Source: Paenibacillus mesophilus (GTDB lineage Bacteria > Bacillota > Bacilli > Paenibacillales > NBRC-103111). From it: 64,000 nucleotides of DNA. The position numbers were made by a program, and so were the translations under genes. The stretch covers positions 186,001 through 250,000 of the forward strand of contig NZ_VCRA01000003.1 in the NCBI RefSeq assembly GCF_005938385.1, in the 5' to 3' direction. Under the pieces are notes generated by a model. That model was not told where the DNA came from and searched no databases. It was given only the letters and a program-made list of their open reading frames with translations. Below are positions 55,378-63,454 of the stretch, piece by piece. Positions within the stretch are counted from its first letter, which is position 1. Every line of letters begins with the position of its first letter.

Positions 55378-55881
55378 TTATTCCGGCTTCACCAGGAACA
55401 AGGTTTGTCCATACTCGACGAGCTGGCCGTTCTCGACCAGAATGTCGACGATCTCGCCCTTCACTTCCGCTTCGATCGGGTTCATCAGCTTCATCGCCTC
55501 GACGATGCAGACGGTCGTTTTCTCGCTGACGCGGTCGCCGATGCTGACGTAAGGCGCAGCGCCCGGAGCCGATGCCGCATAGAAGGTGCCGACCATAGGG
55601 GAAGTGATTTTGTGCAATCCGGCAGTCGGATCGGCAGCCGCCGGCGCGCTCGGAGCCGCATCCTGGACGGCTGCGGTATGGACTTGAACCGGCGCGGAGA
55701 CGGCCGGCGCCGTTATGTACGTATTGGGTTGTACCGCCGGAGCGTGCGTCACGACGACTGATTCGGTTTTATTCGGTTTACGGATCAAAAGGCGCGAGCC
55801 TTCGTTCTCGATTTCCAGCTCTTGTACGGTGGTCGTATCGACCAGTTTGATCAATTCTTTGATTTCGCTAAGTTTAAACAT
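55378..55881 (-). CDS. accB: Biotin carboxyl carrier protein of acetyl-CoA carboxylase
   Basis: This 167-residue protein has an N-terminal helix (FKLSEIKELIKLVD), an Ala/Pro/Val linker and a C-terminal biotinyl domain with biotin on K131 in the EAMKLMN motif. The ATG at 55881 follows GGAGTG. The promoter-like element at 55938-55966 lies upstream. accB-accC makes malonyl-CoA for fatty acids. Confidence 0.95.
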   Translation of the reverse strand: MFKLSEIKELIKLVDTTTVQELEIENEGSRLLIRKPNKTESVVVTHAPAVQPNTYITAPAVSAPVQVHTAAVQDAAPSAPAAADPTAGLHKITSPMVGTFYAASAPGAAPYVSIGDRVSEKTTVCIVEAMKLMNPIEAEVKGEIVDILVENGQLVEYGQTLFLVKPE

Positions 55882-55937
55882 CGATTTCACTCCTTCAACG
55901 ATTGTGAAGCGCTTGCTTAAAGACGGGCAATGTTTGT

Positions 55938-55966
55938 ATTATAGCACAACCGCCATTCGCACATAA
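55938..55966 (-). promoter_or_regulatory. Candidate sigma-A promoter of accB
   Basis: On the minus strand TATAAT (55938-55943) is perfect; 17 bases upstream is TTATGT (55961-55966), a poor -35. It is 57 bases before the ATG. Confidence 0.4.
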
Positions 55967-56000
55967 ACAAGTTTATACCGAGCCGTCCGCATAACGCAAA

Positions 56001-56030
56001 GACCCCTGGTTCCCCAGAGGCCTTCGCGCC
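56001..56030 (-). terminator. Hairpin terminator after spoIIIAH
   Basis: On the minus strand CCTCTGG-GGAA-CCAGGGG is a seven-pair stem with a GGAA loop, followed by TCTTTGCGTT. It ends the spoIIIA operon before accB. Confidence 0.6.
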
Positions 56031-56067
56031 GGTCGAACAGCTTTCCTCCGAAGCGCTGCACGTCTCT

Positions 56068-56838
56068 TTACTGCATATATTGAACGGTCACTTTATCCGG
56101 CGTTACGCCCAGTTCCTTCATGACGAGATCGACGATGCTGACGCCTTGACTTTTCTCCAGCTTGGCCGTTTGCACGACTACTTTCCATTTGCCGCTCTCC
56201 TGGAGGACGATCGCATTTTTGAACTGCTTGGCGAGCACGTCTTCCAGGTTCATCACCTTCTCGTCTTGATCCTGAAGCTTTTGCAGCTCGGCGAGCGCCT
56301 TTTCCACTTCATCCGTCGACTTTTTGGAATCCAGGCTGATCGCCATCCATTTTTCCGTTTGTTTCGCCAGCTCTTCGTTGCGCTTCATTTGGGTAGCCGC
56401 GAAGTAGTCGCTTCCCGAGGTCGCCTTCGCCGATACTTGCTTCAGCACTTCCTCGTCGGTCTTTCCTTTCGTCGTCGCACTCGTTGCCGCGGCCTTATCC
56501 GTCGTCGCCGCTTTGTCGGTAGTCGTCGCTTTATCCGTTGTTACCGCTTTATCCGTCGTTGCCGATTTGTCCGTAGTCGCCGCTTTGTCTGTTGTAGCTG
56601 CTTTGTCAGTTGTGGCCGCTTTGTCCGTAGTGGCTGCTTTATCCGTGACCGGGTCCGTTTTCGTCGTCGTCGATGCGGCACCCGTCGTGATCGTGTCGAC
56701 TTTGATCTCGTTGCCCGTCGCCTGCTGCTTCGTCAGATCAAGATCGTTCACGTCTTCGGTGAACAAGTAATAGGCGGAGAGCACCACCATCAAGCTAAGC
56801 ATCGATACGAGCCAAACCGTTTGTCTTTTCGTGTTCAT
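56068..56838 (-). CDS. spoIIIAH: Stage III sporulation protein AH (SpoIIIQ-interacting)
   Basis: This 256-residue mother-cell protein pairs with forespore SpoIIQ across the septum. It has one membrane helix (residues 8-25), a linker, and the YscJ/FliF-like ring domain (about 150-256, SGSDYFAATQMKRNEELAKQTEKW). The linker holds nine tandem copies of a hexapeptide (T-D-K-A-A-T and variants) at residues 64-118, giving an expanded low-complexity spacer. The ATG follows GAGGAGG. It is last in the spoIIIA operon, which is sigma-E driven in B. subtilis. Confidence 0.92.
   Translation of the reverse strand: MNTKRQTVWLVSMLSLMVVLSAYYLFTEDVNDLDLTKQQATGNEIKVDTITTGAASTTTKTDPVTDKAATTDKAATTDKAATTDKAATTDKSATTDKAVTTDKATTTDKAATTDKAAATSATTKGKTDEEVLKQVSAKATSGSDYFAATQMKRNEELAKQTEKWMAISLDSKKSTDEVEKALAELQKLQDQDEKVMNLEDVLAKQFKNAIVLQESGKWKVVVQTAKLEKSQGVSIVDLVMKELGVTPDKVTVQYMQ
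56485..56649 (-). repeat. 18-bp tandem repeat in the spoIIIAH linker
   Basis: Nine copies of an 18-base unit encode T-D-K-A-A-T hexapeptides. Codon choices differ between copies (GTC/GTT/GTA for the complement of Asp/Thr codons), so the array is old enough to have drifted. Such arrays change length by slippage or recombination. Confidence 0.85.
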
Positions 56839-56905
56839 CGTCCGTTTCCTCCTCATACTTATCGTTTTGGTTGTTCGCTGCCCTTGCAACCTAGATCAAA
56901 GTTCC

Positions 56906-57538
56906 CTATTGCTTCCGGGGCAACACGGAGATCCGATGCGCGGGAACGTCAAGTCCCCGGCCGACCGCTTCCGCTATCATTTGCTTGACCGTCAAATTTT
57001 CGGCTCCTTTGGCGACAACGACAACCCCCCTTATGCGCGGTTTTATTTTTTTTAACACGATCGGAGTTTGACCGCCGGAAGCTTCATATAATACGACTTC
57101 TCCGCTTCGTGATATTTCGGTGATGTGCCGGGTCGATCCGTTCTGGTCTTTCTCGTTCGTAATTTGCTGGGTTTCCTTCGTGTTGGAATGAACGATTGTC
57201 TCTTCCGTCGATTCGATCGTGACCAGCACTTCCACGTCCCCGATCCCGACGACTTTTTGCAAAATTTCTCTGATGGCTCCAGCGTAAGCATCCTCGTAGT
57301 CGCGAAACCCCGACTTGTCGCCTCCGACTTTGGCGAATGCTTGCTGGGCGGGCGGCGAGGGCGCTCCCCCCGGATCTTCCTTCTGCTCGACCGTCTTGAC
57401 ATTCAGAAAAGAGTTGAGAATCATGATGGCGACTCCCAGCAGGCCGAGCAGCAGCAGCCAGCGGAACGTGCCGACTCGTTTGGGTCCGCCCGGCCCTCCT
57501 CCTACCCGCTGTTCCAGCCATTGCAGCCATTTTGCCAA
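56906..57538 (-). CDS. spoIIIAG: Stage III sporulation protein AG
   Basis: This 210-residue protein has one membrane helix (about residues 28-46) and a FliF/YscJ-like ring-forming domain (VVGIGDVEVLVTIES, GVVVVAKGAENLTVKQMIAEAVGRGLDVPAHRISVLPR, given in part). In B. subtilis it forms a 30-fold ring in the spoIIIA channel. I prefer the TTG at 57538 (after AGAGAGGTG) to the GTG at 57547, which overlaps that site. The Asn-, Lys-rich insert with HITEISRSGEVVLYE is typical. Confidence 0.92.
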   Translation of the reverse strand: MAKWLQWLEQRVGGGPGGPKRVGTFRWLLLLGLLGVAIMILNSFLNVKTVEQKEDPGGAPSPPAQQAFAKVGGDKSGFRDYEDAYAGAIREILQKVVGIGDVEVLVTIESTEETIVHSNTKETQQITNEKDQNGSTRHITEISRSGEVVLYEASGGQTPIVLKKIKPRIRGVVVVAKGAENLTVKQMIAEAVGRGLDVPAHRISVLPRKQ

Positions 57539-57543
57539 TGAGT

Positions 57544-58257
57544 TCACCTCTCTTTCCCCAGCTCCGTCTCATACAGCACAGTAATTTGGTCCCGGTTCAA
57601 CTGCCACTGCTTGTTCAGCAGCTCGAATATCCGCTGCTTCGTACTTACTTGCTCATTCGTCAGCTTGCTCTCATCGGGCTTGGCCTCTGCCGCTCCCACC
57701 CGAATGTCGATATGGACCGGCTCGACGGCTCCGATCGGCCTGCGGCCGGCTGCGCCGCCTTGCGGCTTGGCTGCGGCCGGAGCCGCTTCTATATGATCAA
57801 GGATCACCTGCATATGCTTCATGCTTGGCGTTCCGTTATTGTCATAGCTCATCTGCAGCTTTACTTGCTTGATCCGCACGTTCGCTTCGGTTCCGACGCT
57901 TTGCGCAAGCTCCGCGGCCAGCTGCCGCTCCATGATTCTTTGCGCCTCCGCGCGATCGTTTTGCCGGATCCGCTCCGCATCCTGCATAATCGCCTGAAGA
58001 GGCCTCATCGAGCCGAACGACGCTCCGATATCCGTGCGGCTGCTCACTTGCTCGACCGATGCGAGCATCTTCTGGGCGTCCCATTTTTGCTGAAACAGCG
58101 ATAGGATCGGCGACAGCAGCGTTAGTAGAATAAACAGTCCGAGCACCGTTCTCACATACCGCTGAAAAGCATTGTTCGGCAAAAGCAGATCGACGAAGGC
58201 GGCCAGCAGGACGATCAGAACGATCTCTTTCAGCCATCCGCTCATCCAGTGGATCAT
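57544..58257 (-). CDS. spoIIIAF: Stage III sporulation protein AF
   Basis: This 237-residue protein has two N-terminal membrane helices (about residues 8-25 and 33-52) followed by a soluble helical/RBM-like domain. It belongs to the SpoIIIA channel of the mother cell. The ATG follows AAAGGAG. It almost overlaps spoIIIAG. Confidence 0.92.
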   Translation of the reverse strand: MIHWMSGWLKEIVLIVLLAAFVDLLLPNNAFQRYVRTVLGLFILLTLLSPILSLFQQKWDAQKMLASVEQVSSRTDIGASFGSMRPLQAIMQDAERIRQNDRAEAQRIMERQLAAELAQSVGTEANVRIKQVKLQMSYDNNGTPSMKHMQVILDHIEAAPAAAKPQGGAAGRRPIGAVEPVHIDIRVGAAEAKPDESKLTNEQVSTKQRIFELLNKQWQLNRDQITVLYETELGKER

Positions 58258-58305
58258 CGGCGCGACTCCTTTCCGCGGGTAAGATCGGATGCGGCGATTC
58301 TGCGC

Positions 58306-59493
58306 TTATCGCATCATGACGGATACGTTCCCGACCGTAATAATGATCGTGACGGCGAGGAAAAACATGAAGCCTACCGCGGCGAGAGACGCGAATACAT
58401 AGATAAGGCTTTTGCCGATCGTCTGCAGGCAGCTGATGATCGGATTCGATCCGAGCGGCTGCATGACCGCCGCGGATACGTTATAGATGAGCGCCAGCGC
58501 CATAATTTTCATGGCGGGGAAGGCGCACAGAAATACGATGATGGCGACGCCGGATATCCCGACCGCATTTTTGACGAGAAGCGAAGCTCCGATGACCGTT
58601 TCCGAAGCGTCCGAGAACAATCTCCCGACGACCGGAACGAAATTGCCGGTAATGTATTTCGCGGTGCGGATCGTCACCCCGTCGGTGACAGCCCCGGTTC
58701 CCCCTTGCACGGAGATGACGCCCAGGAACACGGTCACCATAATGCCGAGCAGTGCGACGCTTATTCTTCGGAGCAGATTGGCCAGCTGCGTTACTTTGTA
58801 CTTGTCGCTGATCGAGCTCACGATATGAAGAACGGCCGAGAAGAACAGCAGCGGAAACACGACCGAATAGATCAAGGTGCCGACCGCATGGATCATGAAT
58901 ACGATAAGCGGGTGCAGTACGGCGACGGTAGTCACATTGCCCATCGCCCCGAGCATCGTCAGCATGAGCGGAATCATCGCGATCATGAACTGGATCATGT
59001 TGGTGATGGCCGTTTTCGCGTACCCGATAGCGACGCTGAAGCTGTTGACGGCGATGAGCAGAAGAACCATATACGAGATCGCGTAGGCGATTTTACTGAC
59101 ATTGTTTCGTTCGAATGCGCTTTGCAGCGATTCCAGAATCATGCTGAACACGGTCAAGATGACGATCGATGCAAGCAGTTTGCCGCCGACGAGAATTTCG
59201 TGGAAAAAATATTTTCCGATCGCGAGCCCGATCGACTTCAGGCCGAACCCTCCGCCGCCTACGATTAATTCCATGAAGCTCGGCGTCTTGTTGTCGGGAA
59301 AGTAGCCGCCGTATTCCTTCATCAACTGATTCCAGTAGCCTTCCACTTTATCCGTAGGAAGCCGCTCCGCCTGTTCCCGAACGATCGTCTCCGCCGGGGA
59401 GTCCGCATGGACGGCTGCGCCGGAAAGCATGATCCATATAAGGAGCATCGCGGCAGCCGTTCTGCGCAATCGGTGCAGGATCAAACGATTCAT
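58306..59493 (-). CDS. spoIIIAE: Stage III sporulation protein AE
   Basis: This 395-residue polytopic membrane protein has a signal-like N-terminus (about residues 8-28), an extracytoplasmic part to about 85, and seven or so helices to the C-terminus (LVGGKLLASIVILTVFSMILESLQ, IAYAISYMVLLLIAVN). It probably forms the export channel of the complex. The ribosome site is GGGAG just before the ATG. Confidence 0.93.
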   Translation of the reverse strand: MNRLILHRLRRTAAAMLLIWIMLSGAAVHADSPAETIVREQAERLPTDKVEGYWNQLMKEYGGYFPDNKTPSFMELIVGGGGFGLKSIGLAIGKYFFHEILVGGKLLASIVILTVFSMILESLQSAFERNNVSKIAYAISYMVLLLIAVNSFSVAIGYAKTAITNMIQFMIAMIPLMLTMLGAMGNVTTVAVLHPLIVFMIHAVGTLIYSVVFPLLFFSAVLHIVSSISDKYKVTQLANLLRRISVALLGIMVTVFLGVISVQGGTGAVTDGVTIRTAKYITGNFVPVVGRLFSDASETVIGASLLVKNAVGISGVAIIVFLCAFPAMKIMALALIYNVSAAVMQPLGSNPIISCLQTIGKSLIYVFASLAAVGFMFFLAVTIIITVGNVSVMMR

Positions 59494-59515
59494 CTCCCGT
59501 CTTTCGTTTCGTCTA

Positions 59516-59905
59516 TCAGGCGGGCAGCAGCTTGACCACCGTTTCGATAATGACGGTTATAATCGGAATGGCCATCACCATAATGAGCACTTTGCCGGCA
59601 AGCTCGATTTTCGAAGCGACCGATTCTAGCCCGGAGTCGCGTACGATTTGCGCTCCGAATTCGGCGATATAGGCGATTCCGATAATTTTGAGTATCGTCT
59701 TCAGAAACATGACGTTGATGTTCGTCTGGGCGGCCAGCTGTTCCAATACGTTGATTACGGCCGATATTTTGCCGAGCAGAAACAAGAAGATGTAAATGCC
59801 GGTTACCGCGATCAGCAGAAAAGCGAACAGAGGCTTATGTTCCTTCAGAACGAGCGTCAAAATCGCTACTATAAAACCGAGACCAACGATCTGAATCATT
59901 TCCAT
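59516..59905 (-). CDS. spoIIIAD: Stage III sporulation protein AD
   Basis: This 129-residue membrane protein has four helices (MEMIQIVGLGFIVAILTLVLKE..., FAFLLIAVTGIYIFLFLLGKI...). It resembles spoIIIAC and is part of the same channel. It is 16 bases after spoIIIAC. Confidence 0.92.
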   Translation of the reverse strand: MEMIQIVGLGFIVAILTLVLKEHKPLFAFLLIAVTGIYIFLFLLGKISAVINVLEQLAAQTNINVMFLKTILKIIGIAYIAEFGAQIVRDSGLESVASKIELAGKVLIMVMAIPIITVIIETVVKLLPA

Positions 59906-59920
59906 CCGGGTCCACCCGCC

Positions 59921-60124
59921 CTACTGGAACAAAAAGATCGTTTTGATTTCCTTGAACAGATCGTCGAGCAGGCTCACCACCATGAACAGGACGACGACGA
60001 AGCCGATGACCGTCACCCAATGCGCCATGTCCTCTTTGCCCATTTGCTTCAAGACGGTATGGATCATCGCGATGATGATGCCGATGCCGGCGATCTGAAA
60101 AATCGCGTTTACATCCACATTCAT
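59921..60124 (-). CDS. spoIIIAC: Stage III sporulation protein AC
   Basis: This 67-residue protein (MNVDVNAIFQIAGIGIIIAM at its start) has two membrane helices. The ATG at 60124 follows AAGGGGTGCGGG. A 100-base palindrome separates it from spoIIIAB. Confidence 0.92.
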   Translation of the reverse strand: MNVDVNAIFQIAGIGIIIAMIHTVLKQMGKEDMAHWVTVIGFVVVLFMVVSLLDDLFKEIKTIFLFQ

Positions 60125-60138
60125 TTCCCGCACCCCTT

Positions 60139-60241
60139 CTAGTACAAAGTCAGAGTTGTGTACGACCGATCGGCTCGTGGTTGCATCCTAAGCGAGATTC
60201 CAACTCTGCAGGCTACCATGCAAGGTCCGACTTTGTACTAG
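60139..60241. repeat. Palindromic element inside the spoIIIA operon
   Basis: CTAGTACAAAGTC (60139-60151) and GACTTTGTACTAG (60229-60241) are perfect 13-bp inverted termini; inner AGAGTTG (60152-60158) pairs with CAACTCT (60201-60207). The right end carries the TAG stop of spoIIIAB. It fills the whole gap to spoIIIAC; in B. subtilis these genes are close together. Confidence 0.85.
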
Positions 60242-60756
60242 TACATCAGAATGACGACAAAAGCGCCGGCAAGCACCCCGAGGCTCCTCCACATTTTCTC
60301 GTAGCGCCGCTGATCGTCCCAAGCGGATTGTTCCTCGGCCGCAAGCAGACTGACGGCCAGCCGCAAATGCTTCGCCTGATCGTCGCGGTCGCTGATGCCC
60401 AAGGTATAGCTCATCTGGCTTAACACTTCCCGTTCATTCGATGAAAGAGCGGTTTGTTTCCAGCACGCGTTCACGGCATCTCTCCAGCTTTCGCCGGCCG
60501 TTTTGCCGGTCGCCTCGAGCAGCGGCTCCGCTGCCATCCGGAACAAGGAGGACAGCTGCGGCTCCAGCTGGTCCGCGATGCGCAGAAGCGCTTCGGGCAG
60601 CGGCGTATAGCCGTATGACATTTCCGTTTCGAGCCTCTGCAGGGCATGAATCAGCTGACGTATTTGTCTCGGTCGGCGGGCGTAGGCCGACGCTTTGGTG
60701 AAGCCGAACATCGTGCATGCAGCCAAAATAAGGATCGCACCAAACAGCTTCAGCAT
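60238..60756 (-). CDS. spoIIIAB: Stage III sporulation protein AB
   Basis: This 172-residue protein has helices at both ends (about 3-22 and 155-172) and a helical soluble middle (QIRQLIHALQRLETEMSYGYTPLPEALLRIADQL, in part), like the GspF-type proteins of secretion systems. The ATG lies seven bases inside the end of spoIIIAA. Its last codons (M-Y-stop) come from the palindromic element. Confidence 0.92.
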   Translation of the reverse strand: MLKLFGAILILAACTMFGFTKASAYARRPRQIRQLIHALQRLETEMSYGYTPLPEALLRIADQLEPQLSSLFRMAAEPLLEATGKTAGESWRDAVNACWKQTALSSNEREVLSQMSYTLGISDRDDQAKHLRLAVSLLAAEEQSAWDDQRRYEKMWRSLGVLAGAFVVILMY

Positions 60757-61754
60757 GGCGTCCTCCCGCTCTCACCGAGCTCGGCGGCGGCCAGCTCGGC
60801 CACCTTGCGCCCGGAAGCGTCCCACACGTTGTAACGGGAACCGGTTCTCCGGTTTCTCGTAAGCTCTACGAGTCTCGCGAACATCCGCTCCTCGAGAATA
60901 CGTCTCATTACGGGTCGGTCGCGGACGTCCCCTACGCTCCGGCCGTGCGCGGTGGCGATTACGCGCACGCCGGCGTGCAGCGCTTCCTGAAGAGCGGCCG
61001 CATCTTCCTGACGGCCGATTTCATCGACGATCAGCACGTCGGGCGACATCGAGCGGATCATCATCATCATTCCTTCGGCTTTCGGGCATCCGTCGAGAAC
61101 GTCGGTACGCGGGCCTACGTCGAATGACGGAACGCCTTTGACGCAAGCGGCGATTTCCGATCGTTCGTCCACGATTCCTACCCGCTGCCCGGATTGGACG
61201 AAGGGAGTACCGGTTGTTTCGCCAGCGCTGATCAATCGGGCCAAATCCCGGATAAGCGTCGTTTTGCCTTGACGCGGCGGCGAGATGACCAGCGTCTGAT
61301 GGATCGTTCCGGCCGACTCGTCCCATATCGCGGAAAGCAGCGGCTTGCCTAGTCCGGGAACGGCCCGGGCAATGCGGATATTGAAGCTGGCCACATCCCG
61401 GATGTGCTTCACCTCGCCGCGCTCGAGAACCGTTTTGCCGGCGAGCCCGACCCGATGACCTCCCGCGATCGTAATGTAGCCGCGCCGCAGTTCCTCTTCG
61501 AACGTGTACAACGAATGGTTCGTCAGCAGGTCAAGCAGCCTCAGCCCGTCCTCTTTGGAAGGTCGGTAGCCTTTGCCGGCATCGGTGGTCAGCGTTCCAT
61601 CCGGCGTCACATACTTCGATTCTCCGTCGATCACAAGCTCAAGCGGTCTTGCTTCCCGAATACGAATCTCTTCGAGGCGAACGCCTGCCATGCCGGGCAG
61701 CCTTTCTATCATTCCGCGAATACGCGCCGGCAAAAAAGCTAGAATCGCATGCAT
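60750..61754 (-). CDS. spoIIIAA: Stage III sporulation protein AA (ATPase)
   Basis: This 334-residue P-loop ATPase powers the SpoIIIA channel from the mother-cell cytoplasm. Walker A is SPPRQGKTT (158-166); the Walker B region is MSPDVLIVDEIGRQEDAAAL. GYITIAGGHRVGLAG and VGIVDERSEIA fit the family. The ATG follows GGGGAGG. It is the first gene of the operon and follows yqhV. Confidence 0.95.
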   Translation of the reverse strand: MHAILAFLPARIRGMIERLPGMAGVRLEEIRIREARPLELVIDGESKYVTPDGTLTTDAGKGYRPSKEDGLRLLDLLTNHSLYTFEEELRRGYITIAGGHRVGLAGKTVLERGEVKHIRDVASFNIRIARAVPGLGKPLLSAIWDESAGTIHQTLVISPPRQGKTTLIRDLARLISAGETTGTPFVQSGQRVGIVDERSEIAACVKGVPSFDVGPRTDVLDGCPKAEGMMMMIRSMSPDVLIVDEIGRQEDAAALQEALHAGVRVIATAHGRSVGDVRDRPVMRRILEERMFARLVELTRNRRTGSRYNVWDASGRKVAELAAAELGESGRTPC

Positions 61755-61819
61755 TGGGGCACCTCCCCGGTTTGTCCGGGTTTACTCTCATCTATATGCC
61801 CGGACAGGCGGTTTATTCC

Positions 61820-62086
61820 CTATTTTTTTAAAATGCCAATGAAGATGCACGTTACGCCGAGCCCGACCCACAGCATCTTCGTGAATGAAAGCTTCTCGGC
61901 CAATCCTACCAATCCGATCGTCGTCGTAATTAGAAGAGTCAAAGGACCGACGATGGCGAGGCCCGAATTGACAAGCAGCGCCTTGTCCACCTGGTTGAGC
62001 CTGAGCATGAGGAGCGCCGCGATAATTTCGAGGCTGCCGGACATGAGCCGCAGGCTGGCCATGCCGAGCACGATTTTGTTGATCAT
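61820..62086 (-). CDS. yqhV: YqhV-family membrane protein
   Basis: This 88-residue protein has three membrane helices (about 5-28, 42-62 and 68-86). DUF2619/YqhV is found just upstream of spoIIIAA in B. subtilis, as here, and is sporulation associated there. The ATG follows AGGAGGGTAG. Confidence 0.85.
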   Translation of the reverse strand: MINKIVLGMASLRLMSGSLEIIAALLMLRLNQVDKALLVNSGLAIVGPLTLLITTTIGLVGLAEKLSFTKMLWVGLGVTCIFIGILKK

Positions 62087-62549
62087 TTGATTTTCTACCC
62101 TCCTCTTTCGGCGGTTCGGGTTTCAACTGTTTCCTGATTCGAAGAAAAAGCGGACACAACATGTGAAACCAGTCAAGATCCTTGAGGTTCAAAAGGGAAG
62201 CGAATTATACGGCGGAAAGTTTACGGCCCGCATTTGAAACCGGGTTACAACCTACCATTTATTCAAAGGAACCCGGTTTCAACGGTCGGGAGCTTTGCGG
62301 AGCAAAGCTGGCTTCGTAAGCTTGGGCGGAGCGTATAATCGTTCCCTGTCACGGACACTTCATCTTGACGTTATGATTCACATAATCCGGCCTTTTTCAA
62401 GAATAAGGAAACGCCTCGTCCGAAACGCCCTTTTCCCCATCTTATGCGAGCAAGTCCCATTTTAGGCATGCGGGCACCACCCTCCGGGCGAATGCATATA
62501 TTGCTCCCAGATATCATACAAATCCTTAAACAGTGAGGAGACTTGTTTT
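62087..62549. other. Intergenic region between yqhV and comA
   Basis: About 460 bases divergent. It contains a 13-bp perfect inverted repeat TTGAAACCGGGTT (62234-62246) / AACCCGGTTTCAA (62270-62282), and 8 bp AGCTTTGC-GGA-GCAAAGCT (62291-62309). Promoters for yqhV/spoIIIA and comA must lie here. I see no gene. Confidence 0.6.
62234..62309. repeat. Two adjacent hairpins upstream of comA
   Basis: A 13-bp perfect stem with a 23-base loop is followed after eight bases by a second perfect stem of eight bases with a GGA loop. Neither has a T run. They could be a structured leader or remnants of a palindromic element family. Confidence 0.6.
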
Positions 62550-63350
62550 ATGGACGTAACTTCACGGCTGGAGTGGCACCCGCTGCTGAAAGACCCGACC
62601 GCATGCCGTTCCGTCAAACCGCGTACCAGCGGCAAGACGATGGTGATGGACAAAGGGATGGGGCTCCATGCTTTCGAAGATTTGCTTCAAACGTCGGCGC
62701 CATACATCGACCTCCTGAAGATCGGCTTCGGAACGACGCCGCTCTACCCGACCGGCTTGTTGAAACGAAAGCTGGAACTTGCGCGCCAAAACCAGATCGC
62801 CATTATGCCGGGAGGCACCTTCCTGGAGGTCGCCGTCGCCCAAGGCGCGGTCCCGGATTTTTTCGATACGATTCGGCTGCTCGGGTTTTCCGCTGTTGAA
62901 GTATCCGACGGTACGATCGAGCTGGAGCGGAATTTACGCAACGAGCTTATACACCGCGGCCGGGATTCCGGATTGACGGTATTTACGGAGTATGGCAAGA
63001 AGCTGTGGGGATCGACGATCGACGTGGAACAGCTGCTGGAAACCGTTCTGATCGATGTTCAGCAAGGAGCAACGCTTGTGACGATCGAAGCCCGCGAATC
63101 TGGAACAGGGGTTGGCATTTTCGACGCGAACGGGTTATGCCGCGATGAGGAGCTTCATTGTATAGTCAGTCAGCTGCCCGATCCCGGACGGATTTTGTGG
63201 GAAGCTCCTCAGAAACAGCAGCAAATCTATTTGTTGAAAGCGCTAGGATCTTCCGTCAATTTGGGCAATATCGCGCCGCACGACATTTATTCGTTGGAAT
63301 CGCTGCGGAGAGGGCTTCGCTCGGACACATTTCAGTTCCCCCAAAAGTGA
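62550..63350 (+). CDS. comA: Phosphosulfolactate synthase
   Basis: This 266-residue TIM-barrel enzyme adds sulfite to phosphoenolpyruvate to make phosphosulfolactate. Motifs: TSGKTMVMDKGMGLHAFEDLL, IDLLKIGFGTTPLYP, IAIMPGGTFLEVAVAQG, FSAVEVSDGTIEL and TIEARESGTGVGIFD. With comB downstream it forms the sulfolactate branch (B. subtilis YitD/YitC), and 3-sulfolactate is a major component of some Bacillus spores. The ATG follows GTGAGGAG. The last codons (Q-K-stop) lie in a palindromic repeat. Confidence 0.93.
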   Translation: MDVTSRLEWHPLLKDPTACRSVKPRTSGKTMVMDKGMGLHAFEDLLQTSAPYIDLLKIGFGTTPLYPTGLLKRKLELARQNQIAIMPGGTFLEVAVAQGAVPDFFDTIRLLGFSAVEVSDGTIELERNLRNELIHRGRDSGLTVFTEYGKKLWGSTIDVEQLLETVLIDVQQGATLVTIEARESGTGVGIFDANGLCRDEELHCIVSQLPDPGRILWEAPQKQQQIYLLKALGSSVNLGNIAPHDIYSLESLRRGLRSDTFQFPQK

Positions 63351-63419
63351 AGTAACCCTTCGAAGCTCTTTTCCAATTACTTTCGGGGGAGCCCCCTTTA
63401 CCCTCCAAAAGTGAAGTCC
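63341..63419. repeat. Dispersed palindromic element, copy 2 (CAAAAGTGAAG ... GGGGGAGCCCCC)
   Basis: The core 63342-63396 matches the copy at 16994-17048. CAAAAGTGAAG is repeated again at 63406-63416, so this copy is flanked by direct repeats. The first CAAAAGTGA supplies the comA TGA stop. Confidence 0.85.
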
Positions 63420-63454
63420 ATTGAAACCGTAACTAACAAAGCGAGGGATCAGAC

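Noticed and set aside
56485-56649. 18-bp repeats considered as a CRISPR or integration array
   Set aside because: They are in frame within spoIIIAH and encode a Thr/Asp/Lys/Ala linker.
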